Positions 35,991 through 46,295 are shown, counted from the first letter of the stretch. The stretch is 64,000 nt of DNA from Rhizobium halophilum (GCF_021648825.1 NZ_JAKJHS010000006.1:1-64000); one strand, 5' to 3'. A program made the numbers and translations. Notes: generated by a model from the sequence alone, not told the origin.

Positions 35991-37364
35991 TCAGTACTTG
36001 AATTCGTCGAAAATCGGCTCGACCGACTGCTGCCAGCGGCCGTTGTAAAGCATCAGCAGATCATCGGCCATGGTGGCCTTCTTTGCCAGCACCTCGTCCA
36101 GCGTCGTCAGGAACACCGTCTCGTCCTGGCCCTCGCTGTTCAGCCGCTTGCGCGCTGCAAGGCCGGAGCGGGAGATCTCCACGACCGCCTTCGCTACCGC
36201 CAGAAGCGACCGGCCCGCGACTTCGGCCTTCAGCGCCTTTGCCGGCACGACGTCCCGCAACTGCAGCACGTCCTCAAAACTCCAGCCGGCAGTCAGTTCC
36301 TCGGCTGCGGCCAGTGCCGAGTCGTCATAGAGCAGTCCGACCCAGAAGGCAGGCAGGGCGCAGATGCGCCGCCACGGTCCGCCATCGGCGCCGCGCATTT
36401 CCAGGAAGCGCTTCAGCCGCACGTCGGGAAAGAGCGTCGAGAGGTGATTGGTCCAGTCGCCCATCGTCGGCTGCCAGTCGGCAATTTCGCCCTTCAGCGC
36501 CCCGTTCATGAACTGCCTGAAGGTGACATGGGTGCAGTCGTGGTACTTGCCGTCGCGGACGACGAAATACATCGGCACGTCGAGGGCCCATTCCACGTAA
36601 TCTTCGAAGCCGAAGTCATTGTTGAAGACGAAGGGAAGCAGGCCGGAGCGCTGGTTGTCCGTATCGCGCCAGATGTCGCCGCGCCAGGAAAGAAGCCCGT
36701 TCGGCTTTCCTTCGGTAAACGGGGAGGAGGCGAAGAGCGCCGTGGCGACGGGCTGCAGCTTCATCGAAAGCCGCATCTTGCGCGCCATGTCTTCCTCGGA
36801 CGAAAAGTCGAGGTTCACCTGGATGGTGCAGGTGCGATACATCATGTCCAGACCCTTTGCGCCAACCTTGGGCATGTAGCGGGTCATGATCTCGTAGCGG
36901 GATTTGGGCATGCGCGGCGTCTCGTCCAGCCGCCACTTCGGGCTGCCGCCGATGCCGAGGAAATGGATTCCCATGGGCTCCGCCACTTCCCGCAGCACAT
37001 CGAGATGCCGGTTTGACTCCGAGCAGGTCTCATGGATGGTCTCGAGCGGCGCACCGGAGAGTTCGAACTGACCGCCGGGTTCGATCGAAATCGCGCCCAT
37101 TCCCGAACGGTCAGCGAGGCCGATGATGTTGTCCCCGTCCGTGATGGGGTCCCAGCCGAGCTTGGCCTGCATGCCCCTCAGCAATGCTGAAATGCTGGCC
37201 TCTCCGGCATAGTGAACGGGACTGTTGTCTGAGTAGAAAAAGGCAAATTTCTCGTGCTCCGTCCCGAGCCGAAAGTCTTCCTTCGGTCGCGCGCCGCTGG
37301 CAAGGTAGGCGGAAAGCTCGGACACCGAAGTCAGCGGTGTCTGGTCGGTGGTGTCACGGGCCAT
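35991..37364 (-). CDS. gshA: Glutamate-cysteine ligase (plant/alphaproteobacterial type)
   Basis: The 457-residue enzyme makes gamma-glutamylcysteine from glutamate, cysteine and ATP, the first step of glutathione synthesis. The plant-type family features are GTEHEKFAF at the N-terminus, SIEPGGQFELSG, MYRTCTIQVNLDF, WRDTDNQRSGLLPFVF and WTNHLSTLFPDVRLKRFLEMRGAD. It is a cytosolic single-domain enzyme, unlike enterobacterial GshA. It is preceded by the divergent-free 114-bp gap to rsmE. Confidence 0.95.
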   Translation of the reverse strand: MARDTTDQTPLTSVSELSAYLASGARPKEDFRLGTEHEKFAFFYSDNSPVHYAGEASISALLRGMQAKLGWDPITDGDNIIGLADRSGMGAISIEPGGQFELSGAPLETIHETCSESNRHLDVLREVAEPMGIHFLGIGGSPKWRLDETPRMPKSRYEIMTRYMPKVGAKGLDMMYRTCTIQVNLDFSSEEDMARKMRLSMKLQPVATALFASSPFTEGKPNGLLSWRGDIWRDTDNQRSGLLPFVFNNDFGFEDYVEWALDVPMYFVVRDGKYHDCTHVTFRQFMNGALKGEIADWQPTMGDWTNHLSTLFPDVRLKRFLEMRGADGGPWRRICALPAFWVGLLYDDSALAAAEELTAGWSFEDVLQLRDVVPAKALKAEVAGRSLLAVAKAVVEISRSGLAARKRLNSEGQDETVFLTTLDEVLAKKATMADDLLMLYNGRWQQSVEPIFDEFKY

Positions 37365-37477
37365 GGGATGTACCTTATAGGGCCGACAGAACTGTCGCGT
37401 CCGGCTGCTTTAACCGGATTGAGGTGCTGTTCAAGTCAATTTCTTTCAAGATGCTTTCAGAAAAGCAAGGCGCTGTA

Positions 37478-38215
37478 TCATCGCCAGTCGCCGATGGCGG
37501 CCTGAATGACGGCCAGCGCTGCGACCGCGGCGGTATCGGCGCGCAAGATACGCGGTCCCAATGGTATGGGCGTGACGAAATCGCAGCCGCGCAACAGGCT
37601 GCGTTCCTCCTCCGAAAAGCCTCCCTCCGGACCGACGAGAAGCGCCAGCTGTTTCTCTTGGATCCGGTTCAGGATGGGGAGGGGGGCCTGGCTCTCTTCG
37701 CCTTCGTCGCAGAAGACGACGCGCCGCTGCTTGGGCCAGTTGTCCAGGACGTCGCGGAGTTTGCGCGGCGGCGCAATCGTCGGGATCGAGAGGATGCCGC
37801 ATTGCTCGGCCGCCTCCACGACGTTTGCCTGCAGTCGGTCCAGATTGGTGATCTTGCCTTGCACGTGTTGCGTCATCACTGGCTGGAGAAGCCCGGCACC
37901 CATCTCCACCGCCTTCTGAACCATGTAGTCGAGCCGCCCGACCTTGAGCGGAGCGAACAGGTAGTGAAGGTCTGGAGCCGGGGGCTGCGGCCGCGTCTGC
38001 TCTTTGGCTTCGATCAGCAGCTTCTTGCGCGTTGGGAAGGAAAGCTCCGCCGCCCACTCGCCGTCGCGGCCGTTGAAGGCGAGAATCTGCCCACCGTCGG
38101 TGAGACGCAACACGTTGGCGAGATAGTTGAACTGCTCCGAACTGGCCTCGACCGATGCGCCGGGGAACAGAGCCGCATCGATGAACAATCGCTGCATCCG
38201 AAAGTTGGCACGCAT
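37478..38215 (-). CDS. rsmE: 16S rRNA (uracil1498-N3)-methyltransferase RsmE
   Basis: The 245-residue SPOUT-class methyltransferase has an N-terminal PUA-like part ([13 protein letters not shown]). Its trefoil-knot domain carries [43 protein letters not shown] and [16 protein letters not shown]. It methylates U1498 of 16S rRNA. The start at 38215 is chosen over an upstream extension that is not conserved in character. It precedes gshA on the same strand. Confidence 0.93.
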   Translation of the reverse strand: MRANFRMQRLFIDAALFPGASVEASSEQFNYLANVLRLTDGGQILAFNGRDGEWAAELSFPTRKKLLIEAKEQTRPQPPAPDLHYLFAPLKVGRLDYMVQKAVEMGAGLLQPVMTQHVQGKITNLDRLQANVVEAAEQCGILSIPTIAPPRKLRDVLDNWPKQRRVVFCDEGEESQAPLPILNRIQEKQLALLVGPEGGFSEEERSLLRGCDFVTPIPLGPRILRADTAAVAALAVIQAAIGDWR

Positions 38216-38234
38216 TCCGGCAACCCCAAGCCGT

Positions 38235-39740
38235 TCAAATGAAGAGCAGAGACATAACCCAATAGAGAACAGCCGCAAGCCCGCCGGCTGCCGGAACGGT
38301 AATCACCCAGGCCGCAACGATGGTCATGAAGTGCGAGCGCCGGACGAGGTAGCGGCGGCGCAGCTCTTCGGCATTACGCTCCGGGCGTTCCTCGATTTCC
38401 CAGCGATCGGCCTTCATCTTCATGTATTCAACACGCCGCTTGGAGTTGCGCGTGTACCATTCTCGGAAGAATCCCACGCCAAAGACGGCGCCAACGGCGA
38501 TATGCGTGGAGCTAACAGGCATTCCCAGCCAGGAAGCCACGATGACCGTCAGTGCTGCGGAAAGGGATACGCAGAAGGCACGCATCGGATTGAGCTTGGT
38601 GATTTGCTCGCCGACGAGCCGGATGAGGCGAGGGCCGAACAGAAGGAGACCGACGGAGATGCCGAAGGCCCCGATCACCATGACCCAGATGGGGATGGAC
38701 ACGGAACTGCTAACACCATTGCCCTGTGCCACCGATACGATAGCCGCCAGCGGACCGATCGCATTCGCCACGTCATTGGCGCCATGGGCGAAGGAAAGGA
38801 GCGCCGCGGCGCAGATCAGCGGGATCTGAAACAGCTTTCGCAGCGACTGGTTGCGGTTTTCCAGCCCCTCCGACTGACGCCGGATCAACGGGATGCTTAT
38901 CCCCCAGATAAGCAGGCCGCAGCCAAGGCCTATCGCCGACGCTGTCGAGAGGGGAACATCGAACAACTGGCGAAGGCCTTTCAGCGCCAAATAGGCGGAG
39001 AACGCACCGGCCATGACGCCGAGCAGGACAGGCACCCATCTGCGGGCAGAGGCAATCTTGTCGTGCCGGTAGATGATGAACTCCTTGATGAAGGCAAGGA
39101 AGAGTGCCGCAACGACGCCGCCCATCACAGGCGAGATCACCCAGCTTGCGGCGATCCCGGCCATCTGCGGCCAATCCACAGCCGAGGCTCCAGCCGCCGC
39201 GATTCCGGCACCGAGAACACCGCCGACAACGGCATGGGTGGTCGATACGGGGGCGCCAATCCAGGTAGCGAGGTTCACCCAAAGGGCAGAAGAAAGCAGG
39301 GCCGCCATCATCGCCCAGATGAACATGTCAGTGCTGCCGAAGAGGGCAGGGTTGACGATCCCCTTCGATACCGTCTCTACCACGTCGCCGCCGGCGATCA
39401 TCGCGCCCGCCGTCTCGAAGACGGCCGCAATCGCCAGCGCAAGCCCCATGGACATGGCGCGGGAGCCGACGGCAGGGCCAACATTGTTGGTGACGTCGTT
39501 CGCCCCGATGTTCATCGCCATATAGGCGCCGACGGCAGCCGCCGCGACGACAACGACAGCCCCGGGCTTGCCGATCACGTAGACGGCAGCAAACATCGTC
39601 GCTGCAACCAGGAAGATCAGCGCGATGCCGGGCCCCGCCAGTCCGCGGGAAACATTTTGGGTGGCGGCTTCAACGGAGGTGATCTTGTCGAGGTCCTTGT
39701 CAAGCGTCTGCTTGACGAGGTGCGGTGGCTGCTGTGCCAT
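38235..39740 (-). CDS. pit: PiT-family inorganic phosphate transporter
   Basis: The 501-residue inner-membrane protein has about ten membrane spans and the two duplicated PHO4 signatures [15 protein letters not shown] (N-terminal half) and [14 protein letters not shown] (C-terminal half). PVSTTHA and [10 protein letters not shown] mark the internal repeat. It takes up phosphate with protons or cations as metal phosphate. A 35-residue hydrophilic N-terminal extension and a central basic loop are typical of rhizobial forms. Confidence 0.94.
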   Translation of the reverse strand: MAQQPPHLVKQTLDKDLDKITSVEAATQNVSRGLAGPGIALIFLVAATMFAAVYVIGKPGAVVVVAAAAVGAYMAMNIGANDVTNNVGPAVGSRAMSMGLALAIAAVFETAGAMIAGGDVVETVSKGIVNPALFGSTDMFIWAMMAALLSSALWVNLATWIGAPVSTTHAVVGGVLGAGIAAAGASAVDWPQMAGIAASWVISPVMGGVVAALFLAFIKEFIIYRHDKIASARRWVPVLLGVMAGAFSAYLALKGLRQLFDVPLSTASAIGLGCGLLIWGISIPLIRRQSEGLENRNQSLRKLFQIPLICAAALLSFAHGANDVANAIGPLAAIVSVAQGNGVSSSVSIPIWVMVIGAFGISVGLLLFGPRLIRLVGEQITKLNPMRAFCVSLSAALTVIVASWLGMPVSSTHIAVGAVFGVGFFREWYTRNSKRRVEYMKMKADRWEIEERPERNAEELRRRYLVRRSHFMTIVAAWVITVPAAGGLAAVLYWVMSLLFI

Positions 39741-39886
39741 CGGGGATCCTTTTGTCCCGGGTGCGGCAGATCCGCGCCCGTGGCTGTCAGTCGAGGAGGG
39801 GCCTCAAAAGGCGAGGCCGCACAGGCGGTCGACCTACTGGCATTGCCGCCGGATTGCAATATGACAGTTTTGTGACAGTTGGCGCG

Positions 39887-40387
39887 TCAACCGGCAGCGG
39901 CAGTCTTCGGCACTGGCGCACAGGCTCTGGTGTCGAAAACCTCGAACAGCGCTTTGAGTTCCGGCTCGTTCACACGTTTTGCAGCCTCTTGCGTGCTCAC
40001 CCAGTCCAGCCGACGGCTTCCCTTCTCGGGGAAGTTCTTCAGCATCTCCTGCACCTCGAGCACGTGGACCTGGACGCGCACCGGGATTTTCAGGCCGGTC
40101 CGGAGCGCCTTGTTGTAGTGATAGTAGCCCAGAGGTTCCTTCTCGACCTTCCCCTTGACGCCCGCTTCCTCATAGGCTTCGCGCTCAGCCACAGCATGCG
40201 CCTTCTTCGCGGGCATCGGCCAACCCTTAGGAATGACCCATCGACCGGTATCCCGGCTGGTCAGCAGCAGCACCTCGATCTCTCCCTGTTTCTTCTTCAT
40301 CCGGTAGCAGAGCGCAGCATACTGCTGCTTGGGCGGGCGCCGCAGCATCAGGCCGACATCTGTCTTGAGGCGGGAAAAAAAGTTCAA
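39887..40387 (-). CDS. Nudix hydrolase (diphosphoinositol polyphosphate phosphohydrolase-like)
   Basis: The 166-residue protein has a Nudix box GWPMPAKKAHAVAEREAYEEAGV in which REAYEEAG is intact, but the first box Glu is Lys. The same substitution is common in alphaproteobacterial DIPP-like members, so activity is not excluded. It would hydrolyse a nucleoside diphosphate derivative or similar. The N-terminus FRRPPKQQYAALCYR-like segment fits the family. It is a single gene between pit and the glc operon. Confidence 0.88.
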   Translation of the reverse strand: MNFFSRLKTDVGLMLRRPPKQQYAALCYRMKKKQGEIEVLLLTSRDTGRWVIPKGWPMPAKKAHAVAEREAYEEAGVKGKVEKEPLGYYHYNKALRTGLKIPVRVQVHVLEVQEMLKNFPEKGSRRLDWVSTQEAAKRVNEPELKALFEVFDTRACAPVPKTAAAG

Positions 40388-40652
40388 GGCGGTTCGCTCC
40401 TTATGCTGATTCTTCTAACATGAACACGCGTTCAAGTCGCGTTCTGTGAGCGTCTTCTTTTTAAGCATGATCATGAATATAGTGCAGGGCCTGCGATCGG
40501 TCAGGGCGGTAGCGGCGCAAAATCACAGGAAACTGATCGTGCATCCTGCTTTTGGCCACGAAGTGGGAGGATCCGCTGGCATGGCCTTGGATGGTAAGCC
40601 ATGTTAAGCGCGATAATTGCTCTCGGATGAGGGCGGCCGGCGGGAGGTGAGG
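40388..40652. other. Intergenic region upstream of glcD
   Basis: About 265 bp separate the divergent Nudix and glcD genes and should hold both promoters. No recognisable operator was found. A GGGAGG ribosome site lies directly before glcD. Confidence 0.4.
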
Positions 40653-42092
40653 ATGTCGGAAGCAATCAGGTTCCTGGAACCGCGAACAGCCGTCGTGGCA
40701 CGGCGCGCAACGATCATCGGCGATCTTGTCGATCTGCTGCCTCCTGAGTGCGTTGTTCACGAGGCGCGCGAACTGGTTCCCTTCGAGACCGACGCCTTCG
40801 TCGCCTATCGCCGCCTGCCGCTGGCTGTCGTCCTGCCGAAGACGACCGAGCAGGTGGCAGCGGTGATGAAATACTGCCATCGTTACGGCATCCCGGTTGT
40901 GCCACGGGGTGCAGGAACCTCCCTGTCCGGCGGCGCCATCCCGCAGGAGGATGCGGTGGTGCTCGGGCTCTCCAAGATGACCCGTATCCTGGAGGTCGAT
41001 CCGGCAAACCGAACGGCAACCGTCCAGGCCGGCGTGACCAACCTCAGCATTTCTGAAGCCGTCAGCCCGGAGGGATTCTTCTATGCCCCGGATCCGAGCT
41101 CGCAACTCGCCTGCACGATCGGCGGCAATATCGGCATGAACTCGGGTGGCGCGCACTGTCTGAAATACGGCGTTACCACCAACAATCTGCTCGGCGTGAA
41201 GATGGTGCTGGTCGACGGCACAGTGATCGAACTGGGTGGCAAGCATCTGGATGCGGCGGGCTACGATCTTCTCGGCCTCGTCTGTGGCTCGGAGGGACAG
41301 CTCGGGATTGTCACCGAGGCGACCGTGCGGCTGATTGCAAAACCCGAGGGCGCGCGACCGGTGTTATTCGGCTTCAACACGTCAGAAGAAGCTGGCGCCT
41401 GCGTGGCCGACGTGATCGGTTCCGGCATCATTCCGGTGGCGATCGAGTTCATGGACAAGCCCGCAATCGAGATCTGCGAAGCCTTTGCGCAGGCGGGCTA
41501 CCCGCTCGACGTCGGCGCTCTGCTGATCGTCGAGGTCGAGGGTTCGGAGGCCGAGATGGAGGCGATGCTCAAGAAGATCGTCGATATCGCCGGCCGCCAC
41601 GGCGTCAGAACCGTACGCGAAAGCCAAAGTGCCACCGAAGCGGCGCTGATCTGGAAAGGCCGCAAATCCGCGTTCGGAGCGACCGGCCGGATCTCCGACT
41701 ACATCTGCATGGACGGCACGGTGCCGCTCGGCAAGCTCTCCTATGTGCTAGAGAAGACATCCGAGATCGTTGAACGCTTTGGTCTGCGCGTTGCCAACGT
41801 CTTCCATGCCGGCGATGGCAACATGCATCCTCTGATCCTCTTCAACGCCAACGACCCGGAAGATGCCGCGCGCGCCGAAGAAGCGGGCAACGAGATCCTC
41901 AAGCTGTGCGTCGATGCTGGTGGCTGTCTGACGGGTGAGCATGGGGTTGGGATCGAGAAGCGCGACCTCATGCGCCACCAGTATTCGGAAGCCGATTTGA
42001 ACCAGCAGATGGCGGTGCGCGCGGCCTTCGATCCGGACTGGATCCTCAATCCTTCCAAGGTGTTTCCGCTTGAGGGGCGACCGGCCGCATGA
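40653..42092 (+). CDS. glcD: Glycolate oxidase FAD subunit GlcD
   Basis: The 479-residue flavoprotein has the FAD-binding fold (VVPRGAGTSLSGGAIP, GGNIGMNSGGAHCLKYGVTTNNLLG) and the C-terminal metal/substrate part (NVFHAGDGNMHPLILFN, GEHGVGIEKRDLM). With GlcE and GlcF it oxidises glycolate to glyoxylate at the inner membrane. The stop overlaps the glcE start by four bases. The cluster order D-E-F matches E. coli. Neither glcC nor glcB is adjacent. Confidence 0.95.
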   Translation: MSEAIRFLEPRTAVVARRATIIGDLVDLLPPECVVHEARELVPFETDAFVAYRRLPLAVVLPKTTEQVAAVMKYCHRYGIPVVPRGAGTSLSGGAIPQEDAVVLGLSKMTRILEVDPANRTATVQAGVTNLSISEAVSPEGFFYAPDPSSQLACTIGGNIGMNSGGAHCLKYGVTTNNLLGVKMVLVDGTVIELGGKHLDAAGYDLLGLVCGSEGQLGIVTEATVRLIAKPEGARPVLFGFNTSEEAGACVADVIGSGIIPVAIEFMDKPAIEICEAFAQAGYPLDVGALLIVEVEGSEAEMEAMLKKIVDIAGRHGVRTVRESQSATEAALIWKGRKSAFGATGRISDYICMDGTVPLGKLSYVLEKTSEIVERFGLRVANVFHAGDGNMHPLILFNANDPEDAARAEEAGNEILKLCVDAGGCLTGEHGVGIEKRDLMRHQYSEADLNQQMAVRAAFDPDWILNPSKVFPLEGRPAA

Positions 42093-43291
42093 CGCTGACG
42101 CCGCACACGGAAAATGATGCCGCCTATGTCATCCGCAATGCCGCATCGAGAGGAACGACGCTGTCCATCGTGGGCGGTGGAACCCGCAGCGGTTTCGGCA
42201 ACAGTGTTATCGCCGAGGAGATCCTGAGCTCCTCGGCGCTGAGCGGAATTGTCGACTACGAGCCGGCTGAAATGGTGATGACGGCCAAGGCCGGAACGCC
42301 TGTCGCGGAGATTGAAGCTCTGCTGGCGGCCAACAGGCAGATGATGAGCTTCGAACCCATGGACCATCGTGCCGTGATGGGAACCGCGGGGGAGCCGACG
42401 ATCGGTGGTGTCTTCGCCGCCAACGTTTCCGGCCCCCGGCGGTTCGTTGCCGGCGCCGCACGCGACAGCCTGCTCGGCATTCGCTTCGTCAATGGCCGCG
42501 GCGAGATCATCCGCGCCGGCGGGCGGGTGATGAAGAACGTCACCGGGCTCGATCTGGTCAAGCTGCTTGCCGGCTCCCACGGCACGCTCGGTTTCCTCAC
42601 GGAAGTCACCTTCCGCATTCTGCCCGTGCCGGAAACGGTGGAGACGATCGTCGTTTCGGCCCTTGACGACCATTCAGCGACCCAGGCGATGGCAGCAGCG
42701 ATGGCCATGCCCGTCGAAGTCTCCGGCGCGGCCCACCTGCCGCAAACCGTACGCGCACGGTTTCTTGATGGCCAACTGCCGGAGGGGGAGGCAACAGTGC
42801 TCCGCCTCGAAGGTCTGGAAGCGTCGGTGTCCGTGCGTTCTGAAAAGCTAGGGGATATGATGCGGCGCTTCGGAGCGGTTTCCCGGCTGGGGCCGGAGCC
42901 CAGCCGCAATCTTTGGCAGGAAATCCGGGACGTTGCTCCCTACAAGGGCTTGCCAAAAAAGCCGCTCTGGCGGGTTTCGGCTGCGCCGTCCGTCGGGCAT
43001 CAGCTGGTTGCAGCCCTCCGTCTGGAGGCCGGAATAGACGCCTTCTATGACTGGCAGGGCGGCCTTGTCTGGATGCAGATGGAGGGAGATCCGGAGGAGC
43101 AGCGGCTGCGGCGCTATATCAAGGCGCTGGGCGGCGGCCATGCCACACTGGTGCGTGCGCCGGATGCGGTGAGAGCGCAGCTTGCGGCTTTCCATCCGGA
43201 AGGGGATGCCGTTGCGACGCTCTCTGCGCGAATTAAGCAGAAGCTTGATCCTGGCGGCATCTTCAACCCGGGCAAGATGGCGGGAGTATAA
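42089..43291 (+). CDS. glcE: Glycolate oxidase FAD-binding subunit GlcE
   Basis: The 400-residue second FAD-fold subunit has SIVGGGTRSGFG, GTAGEPTIGGVFAANVSGPRRFVAGAARDSLLG and VTGLDLVKLLAGSHGTLG. It ends with DPGGIFNPGKM as GlcE proteins do. It is required, with GlcD and GlcF, for an active glycolate oxidase. It is translationally coupled to glcD by an ATGA overlap, and glcF starts two bases after its stop. Confidence 0.94.
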   Translation: MTLTPHTENDAAYVIRNAASRGTTLSIVGGGTRSGFGNSVIAEEILSSSALSGIVDYEPAEMVMTAKAGTPVAEIEALLAANRQMMSFEPMDHRAVMGTAGEPTIGGVFAANVSGPRRFVAGAARDSLLGIRFVNGRGEIIRAGGRVMKNVTGLDLVKLLAGSHGTLGFLTEVTFRILPVPETVETIVVSALDDHSATQAMAAAMAMPVEVSGAAHLPQTVRARFLDGQLPEGEATVLRLEGLEASVSVRSEKLGDMMRRFGAVSRLGPEPSRNLWQEIRDVAPYKGLPKKPLWRVSAAPSVGHQLVAALRLEAGIDAFYDWQGGLVWMQMEGDPEEQRLRRYIKALGGGHATLVRAPDAVRAQLAAFHPEGDAVATLSARIKQKLDPGGIFNPGKMAGV

Positions 43292-43292
43292 T

Positions 43293-44627
43293 TTGCAGAC
43301 CAATTTTACCGCCGAACAGCTTGCGGATCCGCAGGTGGCGGAGTCGGAAAAGATCCTGCGGCGCTGCGTGCATTGCGGCTTTTGCACCGCGACCTGTCCC
43401 ACCTATGTGACGCTCGGAAACGAGCTCGACAGCCCGCGCGGCCGAATCTACCTGATCAAGGACATGCTCGAGAACGGTCGCGCGGCCGATGCCCAGGTGG
43501 TGACGCACATTGATCGCTGCCTGTCCTGCCTTGCCTGCGTTACGACCTGTCCGTCTGGCGTCGATTACATGCACCTCGTTGACCATGCGCGCGTGCACAT
43601 CGAAAAGACCTACCGGCGGCCGCTGATCGACCGCATGATCCGCAACGTGCTCGCGGCGGTGCTCCCCTATCCGAAACGTTTCCGGACCGCCCTGGCGCTC
43701 GCCAAGGTGAGCCGCCCGCTCGCCCCGCTGTTCGACCGCCTGTCCCCGCTCAAACCGCTCGCAGCCATGCTGAAGCTTGCCCCGACGGGAACGTTGCGGA
43801 AGTCGGATGCCACGCAGCCGGGCAGCCGCGCGCCAAAAACGGAGCGGCGTGGCCGCGTTGCGATCTTGAGCGGCTGCGCCCAGCCTGTGCTCGATCCCGG
43901 AATTAACGAAGCGACCATACGGCTGCTGACCCGCCTGGGCGTGGAAGTGGTGGTGCCGCAAGGCGAGGGTTGCTGTGGCGCGCTTGTTCATCACATGGGG
44001 AAGGAAGATCCCGCCCTCGATTTCGCCCGCTCCAATGTCGATGCCTGGACTCGTGAAATCGAAGGGGGCGGGCTCGATGCCATCATCATCACGACCTCCG
44101 GCTGTGGGACCACGGTCAAGGATTACGGACACATGCTCCGGCTTGATCCGCGTTATGCAGAAAAGGCTGCTCGCGTTGCGTCACTCGCCAAGGACATAAC
44201 AGAGTATTTGGCGACGCTCGATCTTCCGACACTGGAAAGCCGCGGGCTTACCGTCGCCTACCATTCTGCCTGCTCGATGCAGCACGGTCAGAAGATCACG
44301 ATGGCGCCGAAGAACTTGCTGAAGAACGCCGGCTTCGTCGTTCGCGACCCGCCGGAAGGCCATCTCTGTTGTGGTTCGGCTGGAACCTATAATATCATGC
44401 AGCCAGAGATCTCGGCACAGCTCAAGGCCCGCAAGGTGCGCAATCTTGAAGCGACACGGCCGGACGTGATTGCCACGGGCAATATCGGTTGCATGACCCA
44501 GATCGGCACCGGCACCGCCATCCCGATTGTCCACACTGTTGAACTGCTCGACTGGGTCTATGGTGGCCCGAAGCCGTCGCGGCTCGCATTAAGAAAAGCC
44601 GGCGCCAGGGCCGGCGTCTCGTTATAG
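43293..44627 (+). CDS. glcF: Glycolate oxidase iron-sulfur subunit GlcF
   Basis: The 444-residue protein has two [4Fe-4S] motifs, CVHCGFCTATCP (about residue 25) and CLSCLACVTTCP (about residue 76). They are followed by two CCG-type heterodisulfide-reductase-like domains (GCCGALVHHMGK, LCCGSAGTYNI). It passes electrons from the flavin subunits to the quinone pool. The start is TTG 43293 with GGGAG six bases upstream; a longer frame that overlaps glcE by over 100 bases was rejected. Confidence 0.93.
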   Translation: MQTNFTAEQLADPQVAESEKILRRCVHCGFCTATCPTYVTLGNELDSPRGRIYLIKDMLENGRAADAQVVTHIDRCLSCLACVTTCPSGVDYMHLVDHARVHIEKTYRRPLIDRMIRNVLAAVLPYPKRFRTALALAKVSRPLAPLFDRLSPLKPLAAMLKLAPTGTLRKSDATQPGSRAPKTERRGRVAILSGCAQPVLDPGINEATIRLLTRLGVEVVVPQGEGCCGALVHHMGKEDPALDFARSNVDAWTREIEGGGLDAIIITTSGCGTTVKDYGHMLRLDPRYAEKAARVASLAKDITEYLATLDLPTLESRGLTVAYHSACSMQHGQKITMAPKNLLKNAGFVVRDPPEGHLCCGSAGTYNIMQPEISAQLKARKVRNLEATRPDVIATGNIGCMTQIGTGTAIPIVHTVELLDWVYGGPKPSRLALRKAGARAGVSL

Positions 44628-44735
44628 AGCTATTTTGATGGTCTAGCGTCGAATTTCTGCCGTTCATCGAGTGGATCACGCGACAGAACGGAGGCGGGGT
44701 TTCCGGGAGGCGCGCTGCACATCGCGTCCAATTCA

Positions 44736-45416
44736 TCAGCCGCCAAAGAGCGTCCGGAAGATGTCGATCCCACGATCCTGGAAGGCAACGTCTCCGTGCT
44801 TGTTGCCGGGGCCGACAACAACGACCTTGGTGCCGACCGGTGCCCGCTCGTAGAGGTGCTCGACGTCCTTGTTCATCATTCGGATGCAGCCCGATGACAG
44901 GTTGAGGCCAATCGACCAAGGTTGGTTGGTGCCGTGGATGCGGAAGATCGTGTCGCGGCCACCCTTGTAGAGGTACATGGCGCGGGCACCGAGCGGATTG
45001 TCCGGCCCGCCCTTCTGGACGGCAGGCAGCATGTGACCGCGAGCCGCCTCGCGGCGCCGCATTTCCGCGGGCGGCGTCCATGATGGCCACTCCGCCTTGC
45101 GGCCGATCTTCACGACTCCCGACCAGCCGAAGCCTTCGCGCCCAACGCCGATCCCGTAGCGGGTCGCCCGGTTCTTGCCCTCCACGTAGTAGAGGAACTT
45201 GTTATGGGTATCGACGATGATCGTGCCGGGCGCTTCATTGGTGGAAAAGCGCACCATCCGACGCTTGTATTTCTCCGGCACGGCGCGGTTGCGCATCGAA
45301 GGTGCCACGTCGCTCGCCGTCGTCGCCGGCCGGGCTCCGGAACTTTGAGCCGGAGCCTCGCTCGCCATCATCGCCGCCATAACGCTGGCGACGATCATCA
45401 ATGTCCTGGTTCTCAT
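44736..45416 (-). CDS. L,D-transpeptidase (YkuD family), first of a tandem pair
   Basis: The 226-residue exported protein has a signal peptide (MRTRTLMIVASVMAAMMASEAPAQ) and a YkuD domain. Its active-site motif is HGTNQPWSIG followed by SSGCIRM with the catalytic Cys. It forms 3-3 peptidoglycan cross-links or anchors proteins to the wall; rhizobia have many such enzymes. A GAGGGG site precedes the ATG. It is similar in sequence and orientation to the next gene, suggesting tandem duplication. Confidence 0.93.
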   Translation of the reverse strand: MRTRTLMIVASVMAAMMASEAPAQSSGARPATTASDVAPSMRNRAVPEKYKRRMVRFSTNEAPGTIIVDTHNKFLYYVEGKNRATRYGIGVGREGFGWSGVVKIGRKAEWPSWTPPAEMRRREAARGHMLPAVQKGGPDNPLGARAMYLYKGGRDTIFRIHGTNQPWSIGLNLSSGCIRMMNKDVEHLYERAPVGTKVVVVGPGNKHGDVAFQDRGIDIFRTLFGG

Positions 45417-45551
45417 CTTACCCCTCTTGCCGCTCTGCGGTGAATGGGGAGCAAGATGTCCCCGCATATGACAAACGGCAAGCGGAGGACGTGAATCGCG
45501 AGGTCCCTCGGACAAGAAACCGACCGCGCCGTGGCGGAGCGGCCACAATTG

Positions 45552-46295
45552 TCACATGACGATGACCTTGGCACCGACCGATACCCGCTCGTAAAGGTCG
45601 ACCACATCTTCATTGCGCATCCTGATGCAACCGGAGGAGACGGCGCTGCCGATGGTCCACGGGGCATTGGTTCCGTGGATGCGGTAAAGCGTTGAGCCGA
45701 GATACATGGCGCGCGCGCCAAGTGGGTTCGCAGGTCCACCTTCCATGCTTGCCGGCAGGAAATGGCCCTTTGCGGCTTCACGAGCGATCATCTCTTTGGG
45801 CGGAACCCAGCGCGGCCACTCCGCCTTTCGGGTGACCTTGTGGGTCCCCGCCCACTCAAAGCCCGGCTTTCCTACGCCAACGCCGTAGCGACGCGCCTGT
45901 CCGTTGCCCGTGACCAGGTAGAGAAAGCGGTTGTTGGTGTCGATGACGATCGTCCCAGGAGCATGTTTCGTCTCATAGGTCACCGTCTGCGGCAGGAACT
46001 GAGGTTCGATCTGGCCGCGGATCACCTTGTTCGGTCGAAAGCCCGCCTGCTGGACGTTGCGCGGGCGTGCATCGGCTTCATTGCGGCTGCGCGGGGGAAA
46101 GAGGCTGCGGGTCCCTGCTGTACGACTCGGATAGACCACCGGCCTGACGCTGCCACCACCAAGCTGCATCACCCATGGTGCCGTGAGATCTGGGCTGACG
46201 ATCACCGGAGGCCGCTCCCGATAGCGGTCATTCGCCTGCGCCAGGGTGGCAAAGGCAGGAAGAAGGCCGATGGCCAGCATAAGCATCTTGTTCAT
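45552..46295 (-). CDS. L,D-transpeptidase (YkuD family), second of a tandem pair
   Basis: The 247-residue protein has a signal peptide (MNKMLMLAIGLLPAFATLAQAN), a disordered Pro/Arg-rich linker of about 80 residues, and a YkuD domain with HGTNAPWTIG and SSGCIRM. The shared stretches APGTI-VDT-N-FLY, RKAEWP-W-PP-EM and NPLGARAMYL tie it to its neighbour 135 bp away. ATG 46295 is preferred over a GTG four codons upstream, though neither has a strong ribosome site. Confidence 0.92.
   Translation of the reverse strand: MNKMLMLAIGLLPAFATLAQANDRYRERPPVIVSPDLTAPWVMQLGGGSVRPVVYPSRTAGTRSLFPPRSRNEADARPRNVQQAGFRPNKVIRGQIEPQFLPQTVTYETKHAPGTIVIDTNNRFLYLVTGNGQARRYGVGVGKPGFEWAGTHKVTRKAEWPRWVPPKEMIAREAAKGHFLPASMEGGPANPLGARAMYLGSTLYRIHGTNAPWTIGSAVSSGCIRMRNEDVVDLYERVSVGAKVIVM

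Noticed and set aside
38127..39875. A 582-codon plus-strand frame opposite the phosphate transporter
   Set aside because: Composition is dominated by His, Gly, Arg and Asp, as expected for the complement of a membrane protein gene; no motifs.
43182..43292. Upstream extension of glcF overlapping glcE
   Set aside because: A TTG with a proper ribosome site directly after the glcE stop gives the conserved GlcF N-terminus.
44590..44625. GC-rich GCCGGC inverted repeat at the end of glcF as a terminator
   Set aside because: It lies inside the coding region, is imperfect and lacks a T run.
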